Assembly (NCBI RefSeq): GCF_963855985.1
Contig: NC_087104.1
Location: 2,542,001-2,606,000, forward strand
Reading direction: 5' to 3'
Source: Ostrinia nubilalis
Lineage: Eukaryota; Arthropoda; Insecta; Lepidoptera; Crambidae
Length of the DNA: 64,000 nucleotides
The notes below the pieces were generated by a model. The model worked only from the letters and a program-made list of their open reading frames with translations. It was not told the DNA's origin and searched no databases. The translations under genes and the position numbers were made by a program. Positions 1-9,810 of this stretch are shown here, in pieces; position 1 is the first letter of the stretch, and each line of letters begins with the position of its first letter.

Positions 1-28
1 GAGCAATTCCCCGTATGCCATAGTGATA

Positions 29-963
29 TCGATGGCTCCTACGTATACTGGCGTAAGTGAAAAAAGTAAATTTTACAGGAGAGCCATTTTAGTGGCCAGA
101 ACCATATTTTTGGGTCATATCTTCTGACCTACTAAAACGAATTTAATGAAATTTCACATTTAGCCTTAACATGTAATGCTTTTGCTACTGCTGTTATCAA
201 TTTTTATATTTTTCTTATATATTTTGAGATTTTACGCATTGCCCTTTTACGTCGGCATATTTCTATAATTTCATGTATATTGTTCAACGTAAAGAGACTT
301 AAATGACAACGTAAATATAATATTTTAAGCGATTACTCTCTTTATTTATGCATGTAATTATTTTAATTGTTATCATGTGCTATATCAATAATAAATCAGT
401 TAGAAAAAGTCGTTTAATGTACCGTTTTACGTTTCAACGCAAATACGCCCATATACTGTGCTCGAGATTTAGTTAGGTCTTTTAACATAATGTGTCATAT
501 TTTTAAAAAATATAAATAACTTGAAAAAATCGAATTGCCTAAGGCGGGAATTGAACCCACGATGCCTTAGGCAGTTCGATTTTTTCAAGTTATATATAAT
601 TTTCAAATTAGTTTGAGATGCGACTCTTAACGCTAAAAATTAAATAACTATATAATGTGTCATAATTTATAAATAAAACAATTTGCTAAATATTTTCATG
701 GCTTTATTTAAGATTTGGATTATAAAAAATATATGTTTATGTAAGCAACTACTCGTATAGATTGACGAATCGTATGATTGGGCTTTATACGTGGCGTAGT
801 TTTGCACATACGCCTATTTGCCTAAAATTTTATTTTGTATCTAATGGAAAAAAAAATTTTTTTTCTTACTGATGTTATAGATTAGAGCAAAGTGAAATCA
901 TTGCTTAAATAATTGGAAAAAGGCGTAAGCGGCAGTTTCGCCCTTATACGTAGGAGCCATCGA
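29..963. mobile_element. 935-bp non-autonomous TIR transposon nested in the LINE
   Basis: The ends are inverted copies of TCGATGGCTCCTACGTATA (left at 29, right ending at 963), flanked by TA at 27-28 and 964-965. Removing 935 bp plus one TA restores the LINE RT codons across the junction, which fixes the ends independently of the repeat itself. A TA target duplication suggests a Tc1/mariner-type element. No transposase-like reading frame is visible inside, so it was presumably mobilised in trans. It carries a strong internal hairpin at 516-593. Confidence 0.75.
516..593. repeat. Hairpin with tRNA B-box-like loop
   Basis: Two 30-bp arms (516-545 and 564-593) are inverted copies with one mismatch. 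The 18-base loop on the minus strand reads GTGGGTTCAATTCCC, which resembles the T-arm/B box of a tRNA gene. The arms contain TGCCTAAGGC and a run of A ending in TCGAA. Related TCGAACTGCCTAA sequence recurs in the Transib arms (near 41806 and 42855) and near 55180. It could be a tRNA-derived SINE tail that became palindromic. Confidence 0.6.
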
Positions 964-966
964 TAT

Positions 967-2720
967 AGCTTCTGTAAGAGTATATTATGGTTAACATAGT
1001 CAAAGGCTTTGGACATATCCATAAATATGGCACATACGCTCTCCCTTTGGTCCATAGAGTCAGTGACTAGTTTAAGTAAGTTAAAGATTGCCATACTTGT
1101 AGATTTATTTTGACGGAAGCCATATTGTTGTGAAGTAAATATATTATGTTTCTCAAAAAATGAGTTAAGTCTGTTGTGTATTATTTTTTCGAATACTTTT
1201 GATAAGACAGGCACAAGAGCTATAGGTCGGTAGTTCTTCATATCGGTTTTGTCTCCCTTTTTATAAATTGGTTTGATAATAGACAGTTTAAATGCCTCGG
1301 GGAATACTCCTTGGCTAAGGGATAAGTTTATGATAAATGATAATGGTGGAGCCAGATAATCAGCACAACATTTGATTGCCGCTGTATCTAACTCATCGTA
1401 GCCCACGCTGTTAGTGTTTTTCAGGGAACAGATAACGCTGCGCACCTCTAGATCACAAGTTGGAATCATAAAAATAGAGTTGATGTTTGATTTAGTTTTC
1501 ATGTCAATGTTATTAGATTTTAATGTCAATTTCGATGTCAAATTTACTTGGTCTATAAAATAATTATTAAGGGAATTAGCAATGTCAGAAGAGTTTATTA
1601 AAATTTTACCATTATTAGAAGTAATTTTTTTAATTGATTCTCGTGGGAAATTATCTTTTTTATTATTAATAACTGCCTAAGTAGCTTTGGATTTGTTGCG
1701 TGCTGAGTGTATAGCAAAATTATTTTGACTTTTTTGAGTTAAGTAGATAATTTTTTTGAGGCGTTTAGTGTAATTTTGAAGTCTGGTTTTATTTAAAAAG
1801 TTGGGTGATCTTCTATAATTCCAGAGGAGTTTTCTTTTATTTTTGCTGCAGAGTTTAATGCCTCGAGAAATCCACTTTTGTTTTTTTCTAATGTTTATAT
1901 TAACTAGTTTGAAAGGAAAGCATAAATCATAGAACATGCGTATCGTCTCATATAGAGAGTTATATGCATCATTGACGTTGTTAAGCTTATAGATCTCGGA
2001 AAAGCTTAAGCTTCCTATAGCGTTGTGGAATTTTATAAAATTTTCCTTACAAAAATCCCGTTTTTGAATACGCCATCGACTTATTAGACACTTTTTATTG
2101 ACTGGACATTTTAGTAATTGTGCTGAATGGTCTGATAGGTTGAGGTCAAGTACATCAGCTTTACAATGACAGATGTTAGTGGCAAAGTTATCTATACAGG
2201 TCTTACTACTTAGCCTAGTTGGTATTTTAATTTGCAATTTAAGATTATAATTGTGGAGCAGGTGCTCAAAATCTATACACATTCTATTTTTGTTGAGAAT
2301 ATTAATGTTAAAATCTCCACAAATTACAATTTTCTTTTTGTGAGAATGACTAAGATAATCTAGTAATTGAGTCATTTTTTCAAGAAACAGATCAAAGTCA
2401 GAGTTTGGTGGCCTATAAATACACACAATAATTATATTGTTTCGTATAAGTTCAACAGAGCAACACTCAAGTACACATTTAACACAGAATTTTGAGGTGT
2501 TAATAGTTCTGTATTCATGTCCACGACGAATGAGAATGCAGGAACCTCCCCTTCGGCTGTCTCTTGAGTAATTTGTTGCGAGGTTATAGTTACTCATAGT
2601 CATGTGAATTGTGTCTTCATCGAGCATAAAGTGTTCAGTTAAACATATAGCGTCCAAGTCGCATCCATCCGTATACAGGTCTTCGATGCATACCGACAGT
2701 AGATCAGATTTATTGAGCAA
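967..2720 (-). pseudogene. LINE ORF2: endonuclease plus partial reverse transcriptase
   Basis: Reading from 2720 downwards, residues about 20-210 form an AP-like endonuclease, with LTEH (catalytic Glu region), CIYRPPNSD, GDFNIN and LSDH motifs. Reverse transcriptase follows with IIKPIYKKGD, NYRPIAL, QYGFR and FMDMSKAFD, carrying the first catalytic Asp. The frame is continuous from 2720 to 967 except for one TAG at 1677-1679. It sits where this family normally has a Trp in a K-x-TW motif, so it is probably a TGG-to-TAG change. The RT is then cut by the transposon at 963, and the YADD-type motif lies beyond the window. It is dead as it stands but little degraded. Confidence 0.85.
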
Positions 2721-2754
2721 ACCACATATATTTTGGTGAAAGATATTTATGTAG

Positions 2755-3887
2755 TTATACTCGAAAAAAAGTTGTATTTACATTATTCCTTTCTTCATCC
2801 GCATTATCTTCCGGGTTACTTATATTAGGAACGTGGCTTTTCTGATTCAATTTATTTATAATTTCCCTGAAGATACATGACATGCCTTGTTTATTTACTT
2901 TGCCTGTATATGGTGAGAACATATCATATGTCAAATGTAGATTAGAGTCGATTAATAGAGCATGTTTGTGAGTTTGCACGTCCACCACCGTCCGTTATGA
3001 GATGATTACAATAGTAAAATTGTTCGTCAATATTGTATTGTTCGATCAGTTTCAAAATCCAGTGTTTATTTGATGTGCTTAAAATGCAAAGTTTATTTTT
3101 TATCTTTTCCTGTTTTGTGGGTATGTGGCTTTTTTTAGTCTCTTGTGTTGATGGGGTAGAATTAGGATTGACATCTAATTTGGATGTTTCTTCCTTTGGG
3201 GAATAATCTATTAGAGCTTTATGTGAAGTCTGTGTTTTCTTTTTTGTGTTTTTACCCTTTAGCACTGAGTGTTCATTCGCCATTTTTTTCATTTTTTGTT
3301 CGTATTCTTGAACTTTTTTAGTGAGTAGGTATACGATTTTCTGATGATAGGTTTTCATTTTCGTTATCAACTGTTTGTAGCTTTTCTTCAAGTGTGAGAA
3401 TTCTCGCTTCCAATTCTTCTATTTTACTACAAAATTTATGGCGTTCCAGTTCTATAGTATCACAAATATTAGGACTTGTAGTGTTTTTATTTTGTATTAA
3501 CTGGGTATCTCCTATAAAGGAATCAAGCTGTTCCTCTGATTCGGATATTACTGATTCATCAATATCTATTTGCGGTATTTTTCTTCGTATTGTTACATTA
3601 CAATGTTGATTTGTTTCATAATATCTTGAGGAGCTCGGAGAATCATTGTTTATTTTGCCCTGTTGTGGCTGTGGTCTAATTGGTGTATCTTTATTGTCTG
3701 ATTTTGGTTGTTTAGCTTTGCATAGAGGGCATTTCCATGCGGCTTTACGCTCAGTTGACATGACATTAAGGAACAGTTTTTCTGGGATAACTGCACATTG
3801 AAGATCATAAGTTTGTAGACAACTTGCGCATTTTAAAAATCTTTTGTCCGGTATTTTTTGAAGGCAGCCACCGCAAAATATATCCAT
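2755..3887 (-). pseudogene. LINE ORF1 with PHD-like zinc finger, frameshifted
   Basis: The start codon at 3887 gives MDIFCGGC, a PHD-type C4HC3 finger (CGGC, CASC, YDLQC, CPLC) in the first 60 residues. The usual His is replaced by Asp, a variant common in insect LINE ORF1 proteins (from memory). A Ser/Glu-rich linker and a heptad-like coiled coil (IEELEARILTLEEKL) follow near residues 155-180. The frame shifts near 3320-3390 and again near 2990. The C-terminal parts (KLCILSTSNKHW and DSNLHL) suggest a degraded SGNH/esterase-like domain. It would act as the RNA-binding partner of ORF2. The stop at 2755 lies 35 bp before the ORF2 start. Confidence 0.7.
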
Positions 3888-3952
3888 TTTGTTAAATTTG
3901 TAGACAAAAAAAAAATAAAAACAAAAAAATAAAAGCAAAAAAAATAGTGTCA

Positions 3953-4025
3953 GCGGGATTCGATCTTGGTTCCCTTGAATCTATCTGCTCAGCAATTAGT
4001 CAGAGGTAGTCGCCATTGCGCCAAT
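3953..4025 (-). other. tRNA-like sequence upstream of LINE ORF1
   Basis: On the minus strand an A-box-like TGGCGCAATGG is followed about 50 bases later by a B-box-like GATCGAATCCC, then CGCTGACA as in a tRNA acceptor end. Within 15 bases comes a series of T runs (3905-3947, minus strand), the usual Pol III terminator, and then the ORF1 start at 3887. Either a tRNA-derived SINE head lies next to the LINE or it is part of the LINE's 5' leader. A functional tRNA is unlikely because the acceptor stem does not close well. Confidence 0.45.
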
Positions 4026-4026
4026 T

Positions 4027-5242
4027 TGTCTTAGAGACTAGTGGCGTAAATAAGCATCTGATTCGACGTTCGTGTGATTTGATCGTTTTCTGGGTTCGGG
4101 TAGTGTTTATAAACTTAATTATTGTTACACCTTCACTCGCGAATTATAGTCTATGTAATTTTAATAATTGTTTATCGTTTAATCTTGGTAATTATCACTC
4201 CACAGTTCGAAGTATGTTTTGTTTACGGCTTCTTTTGTCATTTAGTGTTTAGGTTGTTAATCACAAATCACACATTTTTGTTCAAGTTCACATAGTTCTT
4301 TGGTGTCATTTTATTAAGATATTGTCACTGTCCCACGGTATTTATTGTCACAAACATTTCCACATATGTCCGCACTATTTTTTCACGATTTGAGTATATT
4401 TTCAACTTCAGAGAACTTTCGATGCATTTATTATTGGATAAAATACACAGAGCCGATGTTTACAGTGGCGGTGGCGCCATCTGTCCATTAACTAAAAAAA
4501 TTTTAAGTAAGCCGTTGTATGTTATATCCACACTTGCTTAATAAATTAAAAACTACTAGCTACTGACTCAACTAGTCAACGACCTGTTGGTAATAAATCT
4601 TTAGATTTATAGAGCTAAATTAAAGAGTGCAAAATACAGGCAACTTTGTTAAACATTTAGCAAATAAAGATTTATAGATAACACACCCGAGTAATACCGA
4701 TAAATATCATCAGTTGAAATAGTTATTCCTTTGTAAAGTATTTCTTTAAATGCATCTTGCTTTCATCAATAGCTGTAACTGTAAGCTGTATTTACCTGTA
4801 GAGATTTATCTTTTGATCTTGATATTGTTGCATGCATTTTTTCTTTGTGTAGAGAAGTGATGTTGGTAAATCGATTTCAATATTCAACTAATTGTAGTAA
4901 CTTAAAATGTAGGCTTATTACGATGTTGACTTATTTATTATTGTCAAAGTTTAAGGACTCAAATAAATGTACTCGTACCTTCAAATAATGTTGTCGAAGG
5001 AATCTGTTTACGCTCTCGACTCCTTAAAGTTTAAGGCCAGCAGAAATTAAGGCTTTATTTCGAAGTACAAGTGGTACAAGTAACTTGTTCAGTGGCTTTA
5101 GTGACATTAAGCTTGAAGGGAAATAACTCACTGCTGTTAGATACCAACAAATTACGACTCGTATTACAGTTTTAGGCCGCGGCTTTGCCCGCATTGATGT
5201 CAGTGTATTAGAAGGACAATAGTAATGTAAAGTCTACGTATG
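4027..5242. other. Gene-free AT-rich stretch, possible LINE 5' leader
   Basis: No credible coding frame is seen. The first 450 bases may be the 5' leader of the minus-strand LINE, because no other element boundary appears before about 4480. The remainder is AT-rich intergenic or intronic DNA. Confidence 0.4.
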
Positions 5243-5365
5243 TTCGTTTCAGCCAAATGACGTCCACTGCTGGACAAAGGCCTCCCCAAGGATTTCCACA
5301 ACGAACGGTCCTGCGCCGCCTGCATCCAGGCACCTCCCGCGACCTTCACCAGATCGTCTACGACC
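5243..5365 (-). mobile_element. RTE-clade LINE 3' fragment
   Basis: This is an inverted copy of the family tail recurring through the window. Read on the minus strand it has the frame for W-x-DDL...RAWM.A, then the GTCCAGCAGTGGACGTC signature and GCTGAAACGAA. Only the last C-terminal codons and the short 3' UTR are kept. Confidence 0.7.
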
Positions 5366-5520
5366 AGTAAATAAAATAAATAACTAAGTACCTAATAAAC
5401 TTTACTGCGATCGAAAGCTCAACTAAGGAATTGATCCTACAATGATTGATTCTATTAACTCTAATGAATAGGCTTTTATGCGTCTTTAAACAAACTCTGA
5501 AGATGATTATGGAGCCTAGC

Positions 5521-5877
5521 TGTGTGTCGAGGAGAAGGTAGGTGCAGGTAGATGAGTGAAACTCAGAGTCCAGATTTGAAGTGATGATTTATTTACAAAA
5601 TGCGCTATATTTATAGTACACAGAAAGGAGACAGAAACATTGGTTGTCGCACACGACATGAAAACATTAAAATTTTCAGTGCGTTCCCGCGCGCGCACCA
5701 TAGAGGAAGCGGGACAGCGATATCTGTCCTCTCGCGCGTAGGTTACATCCACGGAGCTCCCGCGGTGGGTGTGCGAGCGAGACAGCCTCTCGGACCTCTC
5801 GGCCGGAGGTTATAAATATAAGCGGCCTCTTCGCGGCTTATCTCGCAGTACGGCGGCTGACACGATGCGACTCCCAC
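5521..5877 (-). mobile_element. Possible solo LTR, GC-rich
   Basis: The block begins TGTG and ends CACA on either strand and is much richer in CpG than its surroundings. The minus strand carries CTATAAATATAG near 5620 followed within 30 bases by AATAAA (about 5592), an LTR-like TATA/polyadenylation pair. A second TATAAATATA lies on the + strand at 5811. No matching target duplication or internal retroviral domain was found. It could instead be a CpG-rich promoter. Confidence 0.3.
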
Positions 5878-6431
5878 ATGATAAATCGCCAAAATGTCGA
5901 AACTCAACTTTAACCAAAAGAAAAGTATTGAAAACGTAAATACAAAGGTAGACAATTAATAATTTTCCCACTTAACTGCTTGCGTGGCACAATGGCCAAG
6001 TTTCTTCAGCCTTCTGCTATTCACATACCTTTGTTTGGTAGTTAAGACGCAGTCGTTTCCTAAGCCTTATTTAGTAATCGTATTTGTCTGATAAGTTAGG
6101 TAAATACTAAGATATTGTTAACTACCCGTAGTTCCACTGCCTTTTCGCGTGTCCTTCGATCACAAAAAAACTTGTACTTACCTACTAATTTCCCCAAAAG
6201 CATACCTACTTTATACCTTGATATCCCAAAGATAAGATATAGCACACCAATCAAAGATCGAATTTAACACTAAATTTGTCAAAGTCGTCAACATATCTTA
6301 TTTTGTTGTCATTTCACATAAAATGAACCTACACGTGTATCTTATTGTTATTGCATATCATATTGCAAATTGTAATTCTATTATCTTTGTAGCTATCATT
6401 ATTGTAATTCGGGTGACTTCAATGTACAATT

Positions 6432-9400
6432 ATGTTCTGTTTTACAATCCTCATTTATCAAACCAAAAAGTTATTAGTACCAATAATAATGGATAATCAT
6501 AGCTTATTCGACGAAATAGACAAATCCTGTTCCAATCTATGTAAACTTATCGAAGACCCCAAATTCCTTGAATCAGATATCAATTCTACACCAACAAATG
6601 CAAACAAACTTAACATTATTTCCATTAACATAAGGAGTGTAAACAAAAATTTGGATAGCTTTCTTGTTTACATTACTACACTAAACATAAATATCCAAAT
6701 AATAGTACTTTCTGAATGTTGGTGTGACGGAAACTCAGTTCCTCCAATAATTAATGGTTTCAACATTTACTATAGCCAAAGAACTTTTAATCAGAACGAT
6801 GGAGTAATCATGTATATTCATGAATCTATAAAAGCTACTGTCTATGAACTCGAATTAAGCGAGGCTAATTGTCTTGCTGCTCAAATTTTAAACATGACTG
6901 TTTTGGGTATTTATCGACCCTTTTGTTTCAAGAATCCAACTGCCTTTCTTGATTCCTTAGATTTCCATCTAACTAATATTAAAACACGTAACGTTGTCAT
7001 CACAGGCGATATTAATGTTAATACACTTGATACTTCTAATTCTTATGTCAGAGACTATCTTGAGGTAGTGGGGTCACATGGATTGCAAAATACTATTGAT
7101 ATCCCAACTCATGGACGTACATGTCTGGACCATATCATGTGTAAATTGGACGACTCATTTCAATCCTATGTGTTAATGTCAGATATAACTGATCATTACC
7201 CCTTGCTGCTATCCATCTTATCACCACCCACTAAAAATTCTAAAGTTCCCACTTTAACTTCCAGAACAAGAATAAATTATGAATCGCTTGCTAACGAAAT
7301 AAAAACAGTTGACTGGAATCCTTTTCTGGCTATTACGGATCCTGATCTTGCTGCTGTTACATTAGTAGACTCACTCCAGGAATTGGTGGCCCGTCATTCT
7401 AATACGTTTAACATAACCAAAAGAAAAAGACCACTGAAACCATGGATTACAATGGGGGTCGTTAAGTGTTTCCAAAGGAGAAACCGTATGCATTTATTGG
7501 TGAGAAAAAATCCAGATAATATTAGCCTTAAAAATACTTTTATAAAATATCGTAATGTTTGCAATAAACTAGCAAAAGACCTAAAAGCTAATTATTATAG
7601 GAACAAGCTCAATCTCAATCACAAAAACAATAAAGGAACTTGGACAGTAGTTAAGGAGTTGTGCAACATCAGAAGAAAACCTTCCCCAGATACTGCTTTG
7701 CTTACTTTGTTGCCATCGCCAAGTGAGTCTCTCGATCTTGTTAACTCCTACTTCACTTCCATTGGTGAAGAGCTCGCAACCGATATCATTACCAAACTAA
7801 AGACGAATGAGGCTTCGCTAATAAAGCATGCTCAGAGAGATAGGAATATACACTCAATGTCTATGTATCCAACTGATTTTATTGAAATAGACAAAATAAT
7901 TTGCAACCTTAAAACTAACTGCGCACCAGGCTTGGATTCTATTCCCACCGTTATACTAAAAAATTCACATTCTATTCTCTGTTCTATGATAGCCCACCTG
8001 TGCAATCTCAGCATTTCCTCTGGGATATTCCCAGCTATATTCAAGAGAGCTGTCGTAGTCCCTATTTATAAAGGTGGTGGGGAGGATTCGGTGTCGAACT
8101 ATAGGCCAATATCTTTGCTTAGTACACTAAGTAAAATTCTTGAGAAGGTCGTAAACATTCGCCTTACTCATTTCTTAGAAAGTACGGGACAACTAGCGGA
8201 CAACCAATATGGATTCCGTTCAGGTAGAAATACCGAAGATGCGGTAGTGAAACTGTCCGAGTTGGTTACGAAAAGCCTTGATGCAGGTACTAAGTGTGTT
8301 GCTATTTTCCTTGACCTCAAAAAAGCCTTCGATACCGTGTCTATCCCCCTACTGTTACTCAAACTGGAAGACCTTGGGATTCGTGGCGTGGCGCTGGATT
8401 GGTTTGGGAATTATCTGAAAAATAGAACCCAGATAGTCAGGGTCGCTGATAATTCCAGCTCTAGCTTGCCTATTAACTACGGCGTGCCGCAGGGAAGCAC
8501 TCTTGGACCTACACTCTTCTCAGTTTATATAAACAATCTCTGTAAACTTAAAATTGACAATGGTCGCACGCTTGCTTTTGCTGATGACACCGCTTTGGTT
8601 TTTGGTGGCGACTCTTGGTCTCTGGTTCGTAAATCGGCTGAAAGTGGTCTAAAAAGCGTTTTGACGTGGCTTGATAACAACTTACTGACAATCAATGTTC
8701 CAAAAACCAAATACATTTGTTTCAGAATTTCCGAAGCCACAAAACCTCCAAACTCTTTTTCTATTGTGGCTCACTCCTCACACTGTACCCTAGACATCAA
8801 TTCGACGACCTCTTGTGGCTGCCCCTTCCTAAGCCAGACAGACACCCATAGATATCTTGGAGTTATCATTGACAGGAACTTAAACTGGGGACCACACATT
8901 TCAATGGTTAGTACCAGAATTCGCAGATTGCTCCACATTTTCAGAAATCTGAGAGATTCAGCTGACGATGATCTCATAACCAAAATTTACTTCGCCCTCT
9001 GCCAATCTCTCCTAACATACTGCATACCGGTCTGGGGTGGTGCTGCTAAGTCTTACCTCATAGAACTTGAGCGTGCACAGAGAGCTGTAATTAAGGTCAT
9101 GCGTCGTAAACCGAGGAGATACCCAACAGAAAATCTTTATAAGGAAGCGAGCCTACTGACTGTAAGACAGTTGTTTTACCTCAACTCGGTACTACGATAC
9201 CATAAGACGGTAGATGTTGCAAAACTGCCGCAAAATAAGAGACGTCTGCGTACGCAAGTACCCACTTGCAAAACAAATTTTGGTCGAAGACAAACGTCTT
9301 TCTCTGGGCCTTTTCTATATAGACACTTTAATGATTTATATAAAATTCTAAACATGTGTAGGTCAAGCTTGAAGTCAACCCTAAAAACTAAACTAAATGA

Positions 9401-9446
9401 ACTAAATTATACCGAAACAGAAAGAATTTTGATATGCTACGAGTAA
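6432..9446 (+). CDS. Non-LTR retrotransposon endonuclease/reverse transcriptase, full-length
   Basis: The 1004-residue protein nicks target DNA and copies its own RNA by target-primed reverse transcription. The endonuclease occupies about residues 58-270, with SINIRS near 64, SECW near 94, YRP near 160, GDIN near 191, and TDHYP near 252. Reverse transcriptase spans about 530-800, with VVVPIYKGG, NYRPISLL, QYGFR, FLDLKKAFD (first Asp, about 628), GVPQGSTLGP and FADDTA (catalytic Asp pair, about 718). The C-terminal region has a thumb-like RYLGV and a Cys-containing stretch (SCGCPF). The second Met, at 6489 (MDNHSLFDE), is an equally good start because the first 19 residues look like leader translation. 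No stop or shift is seen. Confidence 0.85.
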   Translation: MFCFTILIYQTKKLLVPIIMDNHSLFDEIDKSCSNLCKLIEDPKFLESDINSTPTNANKLNIISINIRSVNKNLDSFLVYITTLNINIQIIVLSECWCDGNSVPPIINGFNIYYSQRTFNQNDGVIMYIHESIKATVYELELSEANCLAAQILNMTVLGIYRPFCFKNPTAFLDSLDFHLTNIKTRNVVITGDINVNTLDTSNSYVRDYLEVVGSHGLQNTIDIPTHGRTCLDHIMCKLDDSFQSYVLMSDITDHYPLLLSILSPPTKNSKVPTLTSRTRINYESLANEIKTVDWNPFLAITDPDLAAVTLVDSLQELVARHSNTFNITKRKRPLKPWITMGVVKCFQRRNRMHLLVRKNPDNISLKNTFIKYRNVCNKLAKDLKANYYRNKLNLNHKNNKGTWTVVKELCNIRRKPSPDTALLTLLPSPSESLDLVNSYFTSIGEELATDIITKLKTNEASLIKHAQRDRNIHSMSMYPTDFIEIDKIICNLKTNCAPGLDSIPTVILKNSHSILCSMIAHLCNLSISSGIFPAIFKRAVVVPIYKGGGEDSVSNYRPISLLSTLSKILEKVVNIRLTHFLESTGQLADNQYGFRSGRNTEDAVVKLSELVTKSLDAGTKCVAIFLDLKKAFDTVSIPLLLLKLEDLGIRGVALDWFGNYLKNRTQIVRVADNSSSSLPINYGVPQGSTLGPTLFSVYINNLCKLKIDNGRTLAFADDTALVFGGDSWSLVRKSAESGLKSVLTWLDNNLLTINVPKTKYICFRISEATKPPNSFSIVAHSSHCTLDINSTTSCGCPFLSQTDTHRYLGVIIDRNLNWGPHISMVSTRIRRLLHIFRNLRDSADDDLITKIYFALCQSLLTYCIPVWGGAAKSYLIELERAQRAVIKVMRRKPRRYPTENLYKEASLLTVRQLFYLNSVLRYHKTVDVAKLPQNKRRLRTQVPTCKTNFGRRQTSFSGPFLYRHFNDLYKILNMCRSSLKSTLKTKLNELNYTETERILICYE

Positions 9447-9810
9447 AATTAATAATTAATTAGTAAAATTGCATAGTACCTAAGTACCCTCATTATTTGT
9501 AAATGTGTAAAATTAATTGTAAATGTGTTAAATGTGTATATCTAATGTCTTATATTAAGTATAAGATTAGTAGATTTTAATTTAATTTAATTTATTGTAA
9601 AGATTATTTCATGCTCAGCAAATTAGGTATATAAACTTTAATAGGTACTTCTTGTATGGGGTGGAGGGTTAATATCCTGAGCAACAGGAATATTCCTAAT
9701 TCAGGTATTAACCTGCCACAATTTCTTAATTGTTAATAATATTCTTATTGTTTTATATGTATTGTATGTGGTGAGAAATAAACAATTTATTATTATTATT
9801 ATTATTATTA
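6432..9810 (+). mobile_element. LINE with intact endonuclease/RT ORF and (ATT)n tail
   Basis: An uninterrupted ORF is followed by a 340-bp 3' UTR with GAGCAACAGGAATA and an (ATT)n microsatellite at 9784-9810, a tail type seen in CR1-like and related LINEs. No ORF1 is found upstream, so the copy is 5'-truncated just before ORF2 or belongs to a single-ORF type. The exact 5' end was not found; bases 6180-6431 may belong to it. The open frame implies recent insertion. Confidence 0.85.

Larger units (their letters stand above)
1..4026 (-). mobile_element. CR1/Jockey-group LINE, broken, runs off left edge
   Basis: A non-LTR retrotransposon is read on the minus strand: tRNA-like leader, ORF1 with a PHD-type zinc finger, then ORF2 with an AP-like endonuclease and reverse transcriptase. 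A TIR element (29-963) interrupts the RT. The reading frame resumes in bases 1-26, where the minus strand gives the RT-typical YGIRG, so the element continues past the left edge. Clade is inferred from motif order and the endonuclease motifs. The 5' limit is uncertain and could lie between about 4026 and 4480. Confidence 0.8.
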
